64,000 bases of DNA, from positions 62,001-126,000 of the forward strand of contig JAHFUR010000005.1 in the NCBI GenBank assembly GCA_023264995.1. The letters are read 5' to 3'. Under the pieces are notes generated by a model. It ran no database searches. It saw only the letters and a program-made list of their open reading frames with translations, and was not told the DNA's origin. Source of the stretch: Acidimicrobiia bacterium. GTDB lineage: Bacteria > Actinomycetota > Acidimicrobiia > Acidimicrobiales > AC-14. Every line of letters starts with the position of its first letter. Position 1 is the first letter of the stretch. A program made the translations under genes and the position numbers. Positions 1-9,023 of the stretch are shown piece after piece.

Positions 1-1512
1 GACGTCGACGCGCACACCGACCGTCTCCATGCGGGCCAACACCCGCACCAGCGGCCGCTCGATCTCGTCGTAGAGCGTCCGCAGTCCCCGATCGTCGAGC
101 GCCTTGGCCAGCACCGGCGCCAGGCGGGCCACGGCCACCGCCCTGCGGGCCGCCTCCTCGGCCGGGTCGGGGGTGGTCCCCGAGAGGTCGAGCTGGCCCG
201 GTGGCGGCGCTTCGGGTGAGCTGATGTCCAACCCAAGGAAGCGGGTGGCCAGGTCGTCGAGCAGGTAGTGGGCCTCGGCCGGGTCGAGCAGGTAGGCGGC
301 GATGGCCGTGTCGACATCGAGGCCGCGTGCCCCGGTGCCCCGCAGGTCGAGTGCCCGCATGAGCTCCTTGGCCCGGTGGGTCGAGTAGGCGCCGAGGTCG
401 CCGGGCAGCAGCTCGGCAGGGACCCACGTGGCCTCGTCGCTCCCCGCAGTTGCGTCGCGGTCGGTGCCGGCGGCCACGCCGGCGACGGCCACGCCCAACA
501 GGGCGCTGCGCCCCTCCTCGCCCTCCCACGCCGCGGCCACGCTGACCGGGCCGACGAACGCGGCCGCGGCCTCGGCGGCTGTCGTGACCCGCCGGACCAC
601 GACGTCGAGCTTCTCGCTCGCCACCGGCGCCGGCGCCGCCGCGCCGGTGGCCTCGACGAAGCGGGGGTACAGGGTGTTGAACTCGAGGAGGACGAAGAGC
701 TCGCGCACCGCGTCCGGGTCCCACTGGCCCATGCGCAGGCTGTCGAGGTCGACGTCGAGGGGCACGTCACGGACCAGGGGCGTCGCGGTAGCGTTGCGGC
801 GCACCTGCTCCTCGTGGTTGATGAGGCTCTCCCGCAGCTTCGGGGTGTTCTTCTCGACGTTGGCGTAGACGCCGTCGAGGTCGCCGTAGGTGTTGATGAG
901 CTTGGCCGCCGTCTTGGGGCCGACGCCGGGCACGCCGGGCAGGTTGTCCGACGGGTCCCCTCGCAACGCCGCGTACTGCGGGTAGTCGGCCGGCGTGACC
1001 CCCGTCCGCTCTTTGATACCCGCCTCGTCGTACAGCGCGTAATCGCTCACGCCCCGCCGGTTGTACAGGACCTTGATGTGCGGGTCCTCCACCAGTTGGT
1101 AGGCGTCGCGGTCGCCGGTGACGACGATCACGTCGTCGCCCCGGTCGCGGGCCTCGGTGGCCAGGGTGGCGATCACGTCGTCGGCCTCGAACCCGGCCTT
1201 GTCGACGATCGGGATCTTCAAGGTCTCGACGACCTGGCGCACCAGGCCGAGCTGCTGGCGAAGGATGTCGGGCGCCTCGGCCCGGCCGGCCTTGTAGTCG
1301 CTGACGAGGGCGTGGCGGAACGTGGGCTCAGGGCGGTCGAGGGCCACTGCGATCTGGTCGGGCGCGTGGTCCTTCAGCAGGTTGATGAGCATCGACGTGA
1401 ACCCGAAGACCGCATTGGTGACCTGGCCCGACGCGGTGGCCAGGTCGGTGGGCAGGGCAAAGAAGGCGCGGTAGGCCAGCGAGTTGCCATCGATGAGCAT
1501 GAGCGTGGCCAT
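1..1512 (-). CDS. polA: DNA polymerase I, N-terminal part (runs off the window)
   Basis: Minus-strand reading frame open from an ATG at 1512 to the window edge, giving the first 504 residues. The N-terminus (MATLMLIDGNSLAYRAFFAL) is the typical start of the 5'-3' exonuclease domain of Pol I. The last visible residues (PLVRVLARMETVGVRVDV) match the junction before the polymerase domain, so the 5' nuclease and the 3'-5' exonuclease-like region are inside the window and the polymerase domain lies beyond it. Pol I fills gaps and removes RNA primers in repair and lagging-strand synthesis. The gene is 19 bp from the stop of the Uma2-like gene upstream on the same strand. Confidence 0.93.
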   Translation of the reverse strand, partial: MATLMLIDGNSLAYRAFFALPTDLATASGQVTNAVFGFTSMLINLLKDHAPDQIAVALDRPEPTFRHALVSDYKAGRAEAPDILRQQLGLVRQVVETLKIPIVDKAGFEADDVIATLATEARDRGDDVIVVTGDRDAYQLVEDPHIKVLYNRRGVSDYALYDEAGIKERTGVTPADYPQYAALRGDPSDNLPGVPGVGPKTAAKLINTYGDLDGVYANVEKNTPKLRESLINHEEQVRRNATATPLVRDVPLDVDLDSLRMGQWDPDAVRELFVLLEFNTLYPRFVEATGAAAPAPVASEKLDVVVRRVTTAAEAAAAFVGPVSVAAAWEGEEGRSALLGVAVAGVAAGTDRDATAGSDEATWVPAELLPGDLGAYSTHRAKELMRALDLRGTGARGLDVDTAIAAYLLDPAEAHYLLDDLATRFLGLDISSPEAPPPGQLDLSGTTPDPAEEAARRAVAVARLAPVLAKALDDRGLRTLYDEIERPLVRVLARMETVGVRVDV

Positions 1513-1531
1513 GCCGCCGATGGTAGGGCCG

Positions 1532-2068
1532 TCAGATGTCGGCTGTGCCGCCGTCCCAGGTCAGGCGGAGCACGCCGTCGACCGTCTGGGCCCGCAACCC
1601 GAGGCACTCGACCACGACCGGGTCGACCGGCGCCATGTGGTCGCCGGCGTTGGCGAACAGCTCCACATGGCGGGTGTCGGGGTCGACCACCAGGACCTCG
1701 CCGACCCCCACCGAGGCGTACCAGTCGAGCTTGCGGTACGTCTCGTCGTCGGGCGAGAGGATCTCGACGACCAGTGAGGCGCCGCCCTCGAAACCCCGGT
1801 CCGAGCGGAACTCGGGCCGGGCGTACAGCTGGTCGGGGACCTTGTAGTCGTTGTCGACGCCGGGCCGGAAGAGGCCGGTCTCGTACCTGGCGACGAGCCC
1901 CCGGGCCTCGGCCACAGGAGCGAGGAGCCTCAGGAGCGCGGCACCGATCGCCTGGTGACCTTCCGACGGCGGCGGGACCATGTGCAGCTCGCCCTCCCAC
2001 ATTTCGTCCCAACGGTCGGCGCCCCGGGCGCGCCGCTCTTCGAGGAGGGCCTCCGGCACCTCGAGCAT
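1532..2068 (-). CDS. Uma2-family (DUF820) putative restriction-like endonuclease
   Basis: 178 residues. The core resembles the PD-(D/E)XK-like Uma2 fold: a hydrophobic strand with VVEILSPDDE, then a conserved Lys (YRKLDWYASVG) and a strand ending VVDPDT. The family is abundant in actinobacteria and cyanobacteria; it has a nuclease-like fold but its biological role is not established. The start is the ATG at 2068 (MLEVPEALLEE); an in-frame GTG at 2080 is an alternative. It is divergent from the DtxR-type gene that starts at 2117, so the 48 bp between them hold both promoters. Confidence 0.75.
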   Translation of the reverse strand: MLEVPEALLEERRARGADRWDEMWEGELHMVPPPSEGHQAIGAALLRLLAPVAEARGLVARYETGLFRPGVDNDYKVPDQLYARPEFRSDRGFEGGASLVVEILSPDDETYRKLDWYASVGVGEVLVVDPDTRHVELFANAGDHMAPVDPVVVECLGLRAQTVDGVLRLTWDGGTADI

Positions 2069-2116
2069 GACGGCTCTCACGGCGCCGATCGTACCGCCGG
2101 CAGGTACCATTCGGCC

Positions 2117-2776
2117 GTGGCTGACGGCTTTCACCCGCCCCTCGAGGAGTACCTGGAGACCATCTGGGAACTCGAGGAGGAGGGCATCGCCGTCATCCAG
2201 GCCCGGCTCGCCGAGCACCTCGACGTGTCGGCACCTTCGGTCTCGGAGATGGTCCGCCGGCTCAAGGGCGAGGGGTGGATCGACAACAAGGGCCGGTCGA
2301 TCACCCTCACCGAGAAGGGCCGGGCCCGCGCCATCAGTGTGGTGCGCAAGCACCGGCTGGCCGAACGCCTGCTCACCGATGTCATCGGCCTGCCCTGGCA
2401 CAAGACCCACGTCGAGGCCTGCCGGTGGGAGCACGTGATCTCCGACGAGGTAGAGGAGCGCATCGTCGCCCTGCTGGGCAACCCCGCCACCTGCCCGCAC
2501 GGCAACCCCATCCCCGGCTCGGGTGGGCCGGAGCGCAACCTGTCCGCGCTGGCCGGCGCCGAGCCCGGCGACCATGTGCGCCTCGAACGGGTCACCGAGC
2601 AGGTGGAGGTCGACCTCGACGCCCTGATCTACCTCGACTCGCACGGGTTCATCCCCGGCGTCGCCGCCGAGGTCCGCTCGAAGGCGCCGGATGGCACGCT
2701 GACGCTGACCCTCGACGAGGGCACGATCGCCCTGGGGCCGGCGCTGGCCAGCCAGCTCTTCGTGGCCCAGGTCTAG
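2117..2776 (+). CDS. DtxR/IdeR-family metal-dependent transcriptional regulator
   Basis: 219 residues from a GTG start (VADGFHPPLEEYLETIWEL). An N-terminal winged helix with a recognition helix near residues 38-50 (SAPSVSEMVRRLK) is followed by the metal-binding dimerisation domain and a C-terminal SH3-like FeoA domain. Visible ligands are His79, Glu83, His98, Cys102, Glu105 and His106, which match the two metal sites of DtxR. The position of DtxR Met10 appears to be Glu (LEEYLET). Members repress iron or manganese uptake genes when loaded with metal. The 3' end overlaps the convergent ANTAR gene by 4 bp (2773-2776). Fe versus Mn specificity cannot be read safely. Confidence 0.9.
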   Translation: MADGFHPPLEEYLETIWELEEEGIAVIQARLAEHLDVSAPSVSEMVRRLKGEGWIDNKGRSITLTEKGRARAISVVRKHRLAERLLTDVIGLPWHKTHVEACRWEHVISDEVEERIVALLGNPATCPHGNPIPGSGGPERNLSALAGAEPGDHVRLERVTEQVEVDLDALIYLDSHGFIPGVAAEVRSKAPDGTLTLTLDEGTIALGPALASQLFVAQV

Positions 2777-3363
2777 GAGGCCGAGCCCTCCGAGGGCAGG
2801 GTGCCGTCGATGATCTGCTGGGCGATGGTGCGCATCTTGGCCCGGTGCTGCATGGCCGTCCGCTGGATGAACGAGAAGGCGTCGGCTTCCGACATCTTGT
2901 CGCGGTCCATCAGCAGGCCCTTGGCCCGGCCCACCACCCGCTGGGTGTCGAGGCGCTCCTTGGTGCCCTCGACCTCAGCCTCCATGGCCCGCATGTCGGC
3001 GAACCGGCCGAGTGCCACCTCGATGGCCGGCACCAGGTCGCTGGTCTGGAACGGCTTGACCAGGTAATAGAAGGCGCCGGCGTCACGGGCCTGCTCGACC
3101 AGGTCGCGCTGGCTGAAGGCGGTGAGGATGAGCACGGCGGCCCGGCGGGAGCTGGTGATCTCGCGGGCCGCGGCGATGCCGTCCATGCCCGGCATCTTGA
3201 TGTCGAGGATGGCCAGGTCGGGGTGGAGCTCCTTGACCAGCTCGACGGCCTCGTCGCCCCGGCCGACGGCGCCGACCACCTCGTACCCCTCGGCTTCGAG
3301 GGTCTCCTTGAGGTCGAGCCGGATCAGGGCCTCGTCTTCGGCAATGACAATGCGGACAGCCAT
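2773..3363 (-). CDS. pdtaR: ANTAR-domain response regulator (PdtaR-like)
   Basis: 196 residues. Residues 1-120 form a receiver domain with acidic pocket Glu9-Asp10, phospho-acceptor Asp54 (AILDIKMPGMDG) and Lys near 103 (LVKPF). Residues 130-190 form an ANTAR RNA-binding domain (RVVGRAKGLLMDRDKMSEADA) of the AmiR/NasR type. The order and length fit Mycobacterium Rv1626 (PdtaR), a partner of the PdtaS histidine kinase that acts by antitermination or RNA binding. No partner kinase gene is adjacent. It overlaps the DtxR-type gene tail to tail by 4 bp. Confidence 0.92.
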   Translation of the reverse strand: MAVRIVIAEDEALIRLDLKETLEAEGYEVVGAVGRGDEAVELVKELHPDLAILDIKMPGMDGIAAAREITSSRRAAVLILTAFSQRDLVEQARDAGAFYYLVKPFQTSDLVPAIEVALGRFADMRAMEAEVEGTKERLDTQRVVGRAKGLLMDRDKMSEADAFSFIQRTAMQHRAKMRTIAQQIIDGTLPSEGSAS

Positions 3364-3430
3364 CCGGTTAGCTTGCCCGCTCAGCGGGGCACGTCTCGTC
3401 CGCAGCGCTCATCCGGCTCACGTTTGTCGC

Positions 3431-3724
3431 TCAGGCCTGCTCGGCGAAGAGGCGTTCGAGGAGCTCGTCCTGGGACCGGGCCAGCTCGGCGATCTGGCCG
3501 ACGAGCTGGGCGCGGTGGCGGGACATGGCGTCGGCGTGCTTCTGCGCCTCGCGGTGCTCGCGATCAGCCATGGGCGTTTCCGACACCATGGCCCGCAGCC
3601 GGGCCTCGTCGGCCGCATCCGTGAGGAACGCCATCTGCTCGTCGACGACGGCCAGCTCGGCGCGCAGCTGGCGGAGCCGCTCCGCGGCTTCTGACAGCTT
3701 GCGTTCGACTAACCACTTCGACAT
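3431..3724 (-). CDS. Small conserved-looking coiled-coil protein
   Basis: 97 residues from MSKWLVERKLSEAAERLRQL; rich in Glu, Arg, Ala and Leu and predicted by eye to form one long helical hairpin, with no membrane segment or signal peptide. No function is recognised. It is transcribed in the same direction as the ANTAR regulator 67 bp downstream and divergent from malQ. Strong codon bias for G/C in third position and a length filling the gap support it as a real gene. Confidence 0.6.
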   Translation of the reverse strand: MSKWLVERKLSEAAERLRQLRAELAVVDEQMAFLTDAADEARLRAMVSETPMADREHREAQKHADAMSRHRAQLVGQIAELARSQDELLERLFAEQA

Positions 3725-3857
3725 TGGACGGCCAGTCTACCGCCCACCCCCTCGGCCGACCCTGGATTCCGTCTCCGTGACGAGCGGACGGCCGGCCGTA
3801 GACTCCCGCTTCGTACGTGGCGGCCACCTGTCCGCGTCACGACGAGAAGAGGCTGAC

Positions 3858-5705
3858 ATGGGTGCGGCTGAGTGGGGGATCCAGGAGCGCTGGGCCGACG
3901 CACGCGGCGGGTGGCATGACATCAGTGCCGGGACCGTCGCCACGGTCCTCGACGCCATGGGCACCGATGGCGACGCTCCGCCGCCGCCCAACCCGACCGT
4001 GTTCGTCAGCCCCGGCGCACCGGCCACCCTGGCCGGCCCCGGCGACCTGCGCCTGGAGGGCGGCGAGGTGGTGCGCGTCGAGGGCGCGCTCCCGGCCGAC
4101 CTGCCGTACGGCTACCACGTCTTCGAGCGCCTCGACGACGGGCATCGGGCCGACGTCGTCGTCTCCCCGGGCCGGTGCCCCCTCCCACCCCACGCCCCTA
4201 CGTGGGGATGGGCGGTCCAGCTCTACGCGGCCCGATCGACCGAGAGCTGGGGTATGGGCGACCTGGCCGACCTCCGGCGGCTCGGCCGGTGGGCCCACGG
4301 CCTCGGGGCCGGGCTGGTACTGGTCAACCCCCTGCACGCGGCCCACCCCACCCTGCCTCAGTCCAACAGCCCGTACTTCCCGAGCAGCCGGCGGTTCCGC
4401 AACCCGCTCTACCTCCGGGTCGAGGACGTGGACGGGGCCGGGTCGCTCGACGACCTGCCGGCGCTGGCCGCGGCCGGGCGTGCCCTCAACGCCGAGCGCC
4501 ACATCGACCGCGACGCCGTGTTCCGGCTGAAGATGCAGGCCCTCGGCGCCTTGTGGGAGCGCTTCACCGGTGACCCGGCCTTCGACGCCTGGCGGGAGGC
4601 CCAGGGCCCGGCCCTGGCCGACTATGCCGCGTTCTGCGTCCTGGCCGAGGAGCACGGAGCGGACTGGCGGCGGTGGCCGGAAGGTGCGCAGCACCCCGAT
4701 GGCGCCGACGTGGCCGAGGTCCGGCGCACCAGCTACGGGCGGTGGCGGTTCCACCAGTGGCTGCAATGGCTGGTCGACCGCCAGCTCCAGGCCGCGTCGT
4801 CCGCCATCGACGTCATGCACGACCTGGCCGTCGGCGTTGACCCGGCCGGCGCCGACGGGTGGCTGTGGCAGGACCAGCTCGCGCTCGGGATGGCCGTCGG
4901 CGCCCCGCCCGACGAGTTCGCCACCCAAGGCCAGAGCTGGGGGCTCCCCCCCTTCGACCCCTGGCGCCTCCGTACCGCCGGCTACGGGCCGTTCATCGAG
5001 ACGATCCGGGCCACGCTCGGCCACGCCGGCGGCCTCCGCCTCGACCACGTCATGGGCCTCTTCCGGCTGTGGTGGGTCCCGAGGGGCTCGTCGGCCGTGG
5101 ACGGCGCCTACGTGCGTTACCCGGCCAGCGACCTGCTCGACATCGTCGCCCTGGAATGCCACCGAGCCGGCGCCTACGCGGTCGGCGAGGACCTGGGCAC
5201 GGTCGAAGACCACGTCCGCGAGGAGCTGGCCGACCGCGGCGTCCTGTCCTACCGCCTGGTGTGGTTCGAGGAGACGGCGCCGAAGAACTACCCCGTGCAG
5301 GCCCTCGCCGCCGTGACCACCCACGACCTCCCGACCATCGCCGGCCTCTGGACCGGCAGCGACCTGGCTGACCAGGAGCGGATCGGCATGAACCCGAACG
5401 AGGCCTCCACGGCCGAGCTGCGCGACCGGCTGCAGGAGGTCGCCGGCGTCGCCGCCGACGCCCACGTCGACGAGACGGTCACCGCCACCTACGCCGCGCT
5501 CGCCGAGGCGCCGTCGATGCTGCTCACCGCCGGCCTCGACGACGCCCTGGGGGTCCCCGAGCGGCCGAACATGCCCGGCACGCAGGACCAGTGGCCCAAC
5601 TGGCGGATCGCGCTGCCAATCCCCCTGGAGGAGATCGAGCTGGACCCCCGGCCGCGGGCCGTCGCCGCCGCCCTTGACCGCACGGGCCGGCCGGCGCCGT
5701 GCTGA
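3858..5705 (+). CDS. malQ: 4-alpha-glucanotransferase (amylomaltase)
   Basis: 615 residues from ATG 3858, preceded by an AAGAGG Shine-Dalgarno-like stretch. GH77 enzyme that transfers alpha-1,4-glucan segments in glycogen and maltodextrin metabolism. Recognisable blocks are the N-terminal extension common in actinobacteria, NSPYFPSSRRFRNPLYL, the nucleophile region GGLRLDHVMGLFRLWWVP, the acid/base region YAVGEDLGTVE and the VTTHDLPTIAGLW block. The downstream metallo-hydrolase gene starts with a GTG that overlaps this stop by 7 bp, so the two are likely co-transcribed. No other glycogen gene is adjacent. Confidence 0.93.
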   Translation: MGAAEWGIQERWADARGGWHDISAGTVATVLDAMGTDGDAPPPPNPTVFVSPGAPATLAGPGDLRLEGGEVVRVEGALPADLPYGYHVFERLDDGHRADVVVSPGRCPLPPHAPTWGWAVQLYAARSTESWGMGDLADLRRLGRWAHGLGAGLVLVNPLHAAHPTLPQSNSPYFPSSRRFRNPLYLRVEDVDGAGSLDDLPALAAAGRALNAERHIDRDAVFRLKMQALGALWERFTGDPAFDAWREAQGPALADYAAFCVLAEEHGADWRRWPEGAQHPDGADVAEVRRTSYGRWRFHQWLQWLVDRQLQAASSAIDVMHDLAVGVDPAGADGWLWQDQLALGMAVGAPPDEFATQGQSWGLPPFDPWRLRTAGYGPFIETIRATLGHAGGLRLDHVMGLFRLWWVPRGSSAVDGAYVRYPASDLLDIVALECHRAGAYAVGEDLGTVEDHVREELADRGVLSYRLVWFEETAPKNYPVQALAAVTTHDLPTIAGLWTGSDLADQERIGMNPNEASTAELRDRLQEVAGVAADAHVDETVTATYAALAEAPSMLLTAGLDDALGVPERPNMPGTQDQWPNWRIALPIPLEEIELDPRPRAVAAALDRTGRPAPC

Positions 5706-6376
5706 TCGCCGGCCTGCGGCTGTGGATCGCCGGCACCAATGCGTGGGTTGTGTCGGCAACGGGTGACGGCGGCGAGTGCGTGCTCGTCGACGCCCCGCCC
5801 GACCCCGGGGCCGTCGTGCGCCACCTCGACGAGCATGGGCTCCGGCTGGTGGCCCTCCTCGCCACCCACGGTCACGTGGACCACATCGGCGGCGTCGGCG
5901 AGCTGAGCCGGGCCCAGGGCCACGACGTCCCGGTGCGCATCCACGACCACGACCGCCACATGCTCCTGGACCCCATCGGCACCAGCGGCACCCTCGGGCA
6001 GATCCTGGACTATGAGGATCTCGACCTCCGCCCGCCCGAGCTGCTCTCGGGCCTCGACGACGGCGAGCGGGTCTCGGGAGCGGGCATGACCTTCACTGCC
6101 ATCCACACTCCGGGCCACACCCAGGGCTCGACGTGCTTCCTTCTCGAGGCCGACGGCGAGCCACCGCTCCTCTTCACCGGCGACCACCTGTTTGCCGGCT
6201 CCATCGGGCGCACCGACCTGCCCGGCGGCAACCACGCCCAGCTCATGGCGTCGATGGTGGAAAAGATCCTCCCCCTTGACGACGCAGTCCAGGTCCTCCC
6301 CGGCCATGGCGACACCACCACCATCGGCAAGGAGCGGGCCACCAACCCGTTCCTCTTGGAGCTGCGCCAGCCCTGA
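5699..6376 (+). CDS. MBL-fold metallo-hydrolase (glyoxalase II-like)
   Basis: 225 residues. Zinc-binding motif THGHVDHIGG near residues 59-67, a second His in IHTPGHTQGSTCF, Asp in FTGDHLFAGSIGRTD, and a last His in LPGHGDTTTIG: the full hydroxyacylglutathione-hydrolase-like set. The short length without the C-terminal GloB domain suggests a general thioester or lactone hydrolase; substrate unknown. The GTG start overlaps the malQ stop by 7 bp. A 48-bp palindromic element begins 3 bp after the stop. Confidence 0.85.
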   Translation: MLIAGLRLWIAGTNAWVVSATGDGGECVLVDAPPDPGAVVRHLDEHGLRLVALLATHGHVDHIGGVGELSRAQGHDVPVRIHDHDRHMLLDPIGTSGTLGQILDYEDLDLRPPELLSGLDDGERVSGAGMTFTAIHTPGHTQGSTCFLLEADGEPPLLFTGDHLFAGSIGRTDLPGGNHAQLMASMVEKILPLDDAVQVLPGHGDTTTIGKERATNPFLLELRQP

Positions 6377-6378
6377 CC

Positions 6379-6426
6379 AACTGGTGACACTTCGACACGC
6401 CCCTGCGTGTCGAAGTGTCACCGGTG
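6379..6426. repeat. 48-bp palindromic element at a gene 3' end
   Basis: Perfect inverted repeat in its inner 40 bp: arms ggtgacacttcgacacgc and gcgtgtcgaagtgtcacc around a 4-nt loop (6383-6422), inside a symmetrical 48-bp frame that begins aactggtgac. It lies between convergent genes and could act as a bidirectional terminator. It has the same length as the elements at 16733, 17726, 46186 and 49114, and its outer 10 nt are those of the pair at 46 and 49 kb. No T tract follows. Confidence 0.8.
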
Positions 6427-6433
6427 GCCGGCG

Positions 6434-7456
6434 TCACGCCGGCGCCGGCAGCCACCTCTTCGAGCGGTACCAGTCGATGTTGTCGGCCACGGCGCCGGCG
6501 AAGTCGGTGCAGGCGAAACGGAAGCCGGTGGACTCGAGGGCCTCGGTGGACAGGCGGTTGTTCCGGTTCGTCTTGGTCATGAGCCGGAGCCGGTCGGGGG
6601 TGAACAGGATGGCCGGCTCCAGCCCGTTGGCCACGAAGTGCTCGTGCACCTTGCGGCGCCGGTCCTCGTCGAGTCCGGCGCCGCCGACCTCGACCTCCAT
6701 CCCGAAGCAGCCAGCCAGCACCGCGGCCACGTCGTGGCTCGACGGGTAGATGCCGTCGACCACGTTGAAGGCCCGACCGTCCACCCCGGGCACCACGGCC
6801 AGGTGGGCGCAGGCGCGGAGAAGGTCGTCGATGTGGACCAGGCGCTGCTCCATCGGTTCGGGGGCCACCCCCAGCCGGGGCAGGCCGGCCGCCCGCTCGA
6901 TGGCGGTGTCGAGGATGGCACTGGCCAGCAGCTTGGTGGCACCCGGCCCGTAGACGGTGACCGGACGGAGCACCACGACCGGCAGGCCGGCGCGGCCCCG
7001 GGCCCACACCTCCTGCTCAGCCCCCCACTTGGCCTTGCCGTAGCCGCGGCTGGCGCTGGGTTCGACGTCCTCACGCACCGGCACGGGGAGCTGGCGCTCC
7101 TCGCCGTAGATCGACGTCGAGCTCATGTGCACGAACCGGTCCAGCCGACCGCCGGCGGCGGCATCGAGCAGGCGGGAGGTGGCCACGATGTTGTTGCGGT
7201 CCATCTCGTCCTGTGACGACTTGGAGCTGGACGCCCCGGCCAGGTGGAACACATGGGTGATCCCCGCACACAAGGCGGCCAGGTCGTCGACCACCAGGTC
7301 GGCAGCCTGGTACTCGGCCTCAAGGGCAAGGTCGTGGGGCCGGGGCCGCCGGCCGGTGGCCCGCACCCGCCACCCCTCTGCCAGCAGGGCGGGCACGAGC
7401 CGGGCGGCGATGAAACCGGTGGTGCCGGTCACCAGCGCGAAAGGTTGCTCAATCAC
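6434..7456 (-). CDS. NAD(P)-dependent epimerase/dehydratase (extended SDR)
   Basis: 340 residues from a GTG (VIEQPFALVTGTTGFIAARL). Rossmann nucleotide-binding motif TGTTGFIA near residues 10-17, catalytic YGKAKW (Tyr and Lys) in the middle, and RPVTVYGPG typical of the extended short-chain dehydrogenase/epimerase family. Substrate unknown; related proteins act on nucleotide sugars or sterol-like 3-beta-hydroxy compounds. The start is set by the fold; an upstream in-frame ATG would overlap the divergent ArsC-like gene. Confidence 0.85.
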   Translation of the reverse strand: MIEQPFALVTGTTGFIAARLVPALLAEGWRVRATGRRPRPHDLALEAEYQAADLVVDDLAALCAGITHVFHLAGASSSKSSQDEMDRNNIVATSRLLDAAAGGRLDRFVHMSSTSIYGEERQLPVPVREDVEPSASRGYGKAKWGAEQEVWARGRAGLPVVVLRPVTVYGPGATKLLASAILDTAIERAAGLPRLGVAPEPMEQRLVHIDDLLRACAHLAVVPGVDGRAFNVVDGIYPSSHDVAAVLAGCFGMEVEVGGAGLDEDRRRKVHEHFVANGLEPAILFTPDRLRLMTKTNRNNRLSTEALESTGFRFACTDFAGAVADNIDWYRSKRWLPAPA

Positions 7457-7478
7457 GGTCGTAGACTGCCATCCCGAC

Positions 7479-7847
7479 ATGGGCACGTCCGTCTTCTTCA
7501 ACCCCGAGTGCAGCAACTGCCGGACGGCGCAGGCCATCCTCGCCGAGCGCGGTGTGGAGGTCGACTACATCCGCTACCTCGAGACCGCCCCGACGCGCGC
7601 CGACCTCGAGGCCGTACTGGTCAAGCTGGGCACCGACGACCCACGCGACATCGTCCGCGACAAGGAGCCTGTCTACGCCGAGCTCGGGCTCGCCGGCGCG
7701 GACCGCGACCAGCTGCTCGACGCCATGGCCGCCCACCCCATCCTCATCCAGCGCCCGATCGTCATCCACGGCGACCGGGCCGTCGTCGCCCGTCCGCCCG
7801 AGCGGCTCCTTGAGCTACTCGATCATGCCGGCCCCAACGACGAGTAG
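7479..7847 (+). CDS. ArsC/Spx-family arsenate reductase-like protein
   Basis: 122 residues, thioredoxin fold of the glutaredoxin-dependent ArsC type. The active-site loop reads NPECSNCRT with Cys11 and Cys14, and the conserved Arg-Pro segment appears as LIQRPIVIHG. The family reduces arsenate with glutathione or mycothiol partners or, in some members, has unknown oxidoreductase roles. No arsenite efflux gene is near, so an arsenic role is not supported by context. Its 3' end overlaps the convergent serine hydrolase by 25 bp. Confidence 0.8.
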   Translation: MGTSVFFNPECSNCRTAQAILAERGVEVDYIRYLETAPTRADLEAVLVKLGTDDPRDIVRDKEPVYAELGLAGADRDQLLDAMAAHPILIQRPIVIHGDRAVVARPPERLLELLDHAGPNDE

Positions 7848-8980
7848 AGGGCCTCGACCAACCGCTCCGAACGCCGGTCGACTCCGAGCGACGCGGTGAG
7901 CTGGTTCATCACGTAGGCGAACCCGACGCCCCGGGCCCGGTCGGCGAAGGCCACCGAGCCGCCGGCGCCCTCATGGCCGAAGCTGCCGGGGACGCTCGCC
8001 GCCGTCGACAGTGAGAACCCGAGCCCGAAGCTGGTGTCGAGGGCCAGGACCCGGTCCGGGCCGGACACGTGGGCGCGGGCCGCCTCGTCGAGCGTGGCCG
8101 CCGCCAGGATCCGGTCACACGCCAGCTCGCCGTAGAAGCGGGCCAGGCCCTGAGCCGTGGCGATTCCGTTGGCCGCCGGCCACTCGGCCTGATGGAGCGC
8201 GGGGTCGTTGAAGGACTCAACGTCGAACTGGCCCTGCGGGTTGGAGAAGGCCTGGAAGGTCAGCGAACCGAGGTCGAAGAGGGCCTCGGCGAACCGCAGC
8301 ACCGCATCGTCGCCGGCGAGACCGCCAAGGTCGAAGCGGGCCGGTACCAGGCGGGCCACGGTGGGTTCCCGTTCGGGCGGCAGCCCGATCCACAAGTCGA
8401 GCCCCAGCGGGCCGGACACGTCGTCGGCCAGCACGGTCCCCAGGGTCCGCCCGGACACCCGCCGTACCACCTCGCCCACGAGCCAACCGAAGGTCAGGGG
8501 GTGGTAGCCGTGGGCCGTGCCCGGCTCCCACCGGGGCGCCTGGGCGGCCAGGCGGGCCGCGACCAGGTCGTGGTCGTGGCCCTCGGCGAAGGTGATCGGG
8601 AGGTCGAACACCGGAAGGCCGGCCTGGTGGGTCAGGAGGTGGCGGGTGGTGACCCGGTCCTTGCCCGCGGCGGCGAACTCGGGCCACACGTCGGCGACCG
8701 GCGCGTCGATGTCGAGCAGCCCACGCTCCCAGAGCAGCAGGGCACAGGTCGCGGCCGGCCCCTTTGTGGCCGAGTACACCAGGACAGGGGTGTCCCCGGT
8801 CCACGCTCGCCCGGTCGTGACATCCGCCGGCCCACCCCAGAGGTCGACCACCACCTGACCGTCCACCACCACCGAGACGGCGGCCCCGGCCTCCCCCGGG
8901 TCGACGAAGTTGGCGGCGAACGCCACGCCCACCGCTTCGAAGCCGGCGGCGCACGTTCCTCCGATGCTGGTCACCGTCAT
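7823..8980 (-). CDS. Serine hydrolase (beta-lactamase/EstB family)
   Basis: 385 residues from ATG 8980 (MTVTSIGGTCAAGFEAV). Class C beta-lactamase-like fold with the SxxK motif in VYSATKGP and a Tyr-containing second motif in HGYHPLTFG; HLLTHQAGL is a typical signature. No signal peptide, so a cytoplasmic esterase or lipase-like activity is more likely than penicillin degradation. Divergent from the Ser/Thr kinase gene; only 43 bp separate the starts. Confidence 0.85.
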   Translation of the reverse strand: MTVTSIGGTCAAGFEAVGVAFAANFVDPGEAGAAVSVVVDGQVVVDLWGGPADVTTGRAWTGDTPVLVYSATKGPAATCALLLWERGLLDIDAPVADVWPEFAAAGKDRVTTRHLLTHQAGLPVFDLPITFAEGHDHDLVAARLAAQAPRWEPGTAHGYHPLTFGWLVGEVVRRVSGRTLGTVLADDVSGPLGLDLWIGLPPEREPTVARLVPARFDLGGLAGDDAVLRFAEALFDLGSLTFQAFSNPQGQFDVESFNDPALHQAEWPAANGIATAQGLARFYGELACDRILAAATLDEAARAHVSGPDRVLALDTSFGLGFSLSTAASVPGSFGHEGAGGSVAFADRARGVGFAYVMNQLTASLGVDRRSERLVEALYSSLGPA

Positions 8981-9023
8981 ACTGCGACGGTACGCCGCGG
9001 GCCTCGACGGGTACGGTCGAGGT

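Noticed and set aside
268..2070. Long plus-strand open frame opposite polA
   Set aside because: Shadow of the minus-strand polA and Uma2 genes caused by G/C bias in third positions; its translation is Gly/Arg/Val rich and of low complexity. The same applies to long opposite-strand frames elsewhere.
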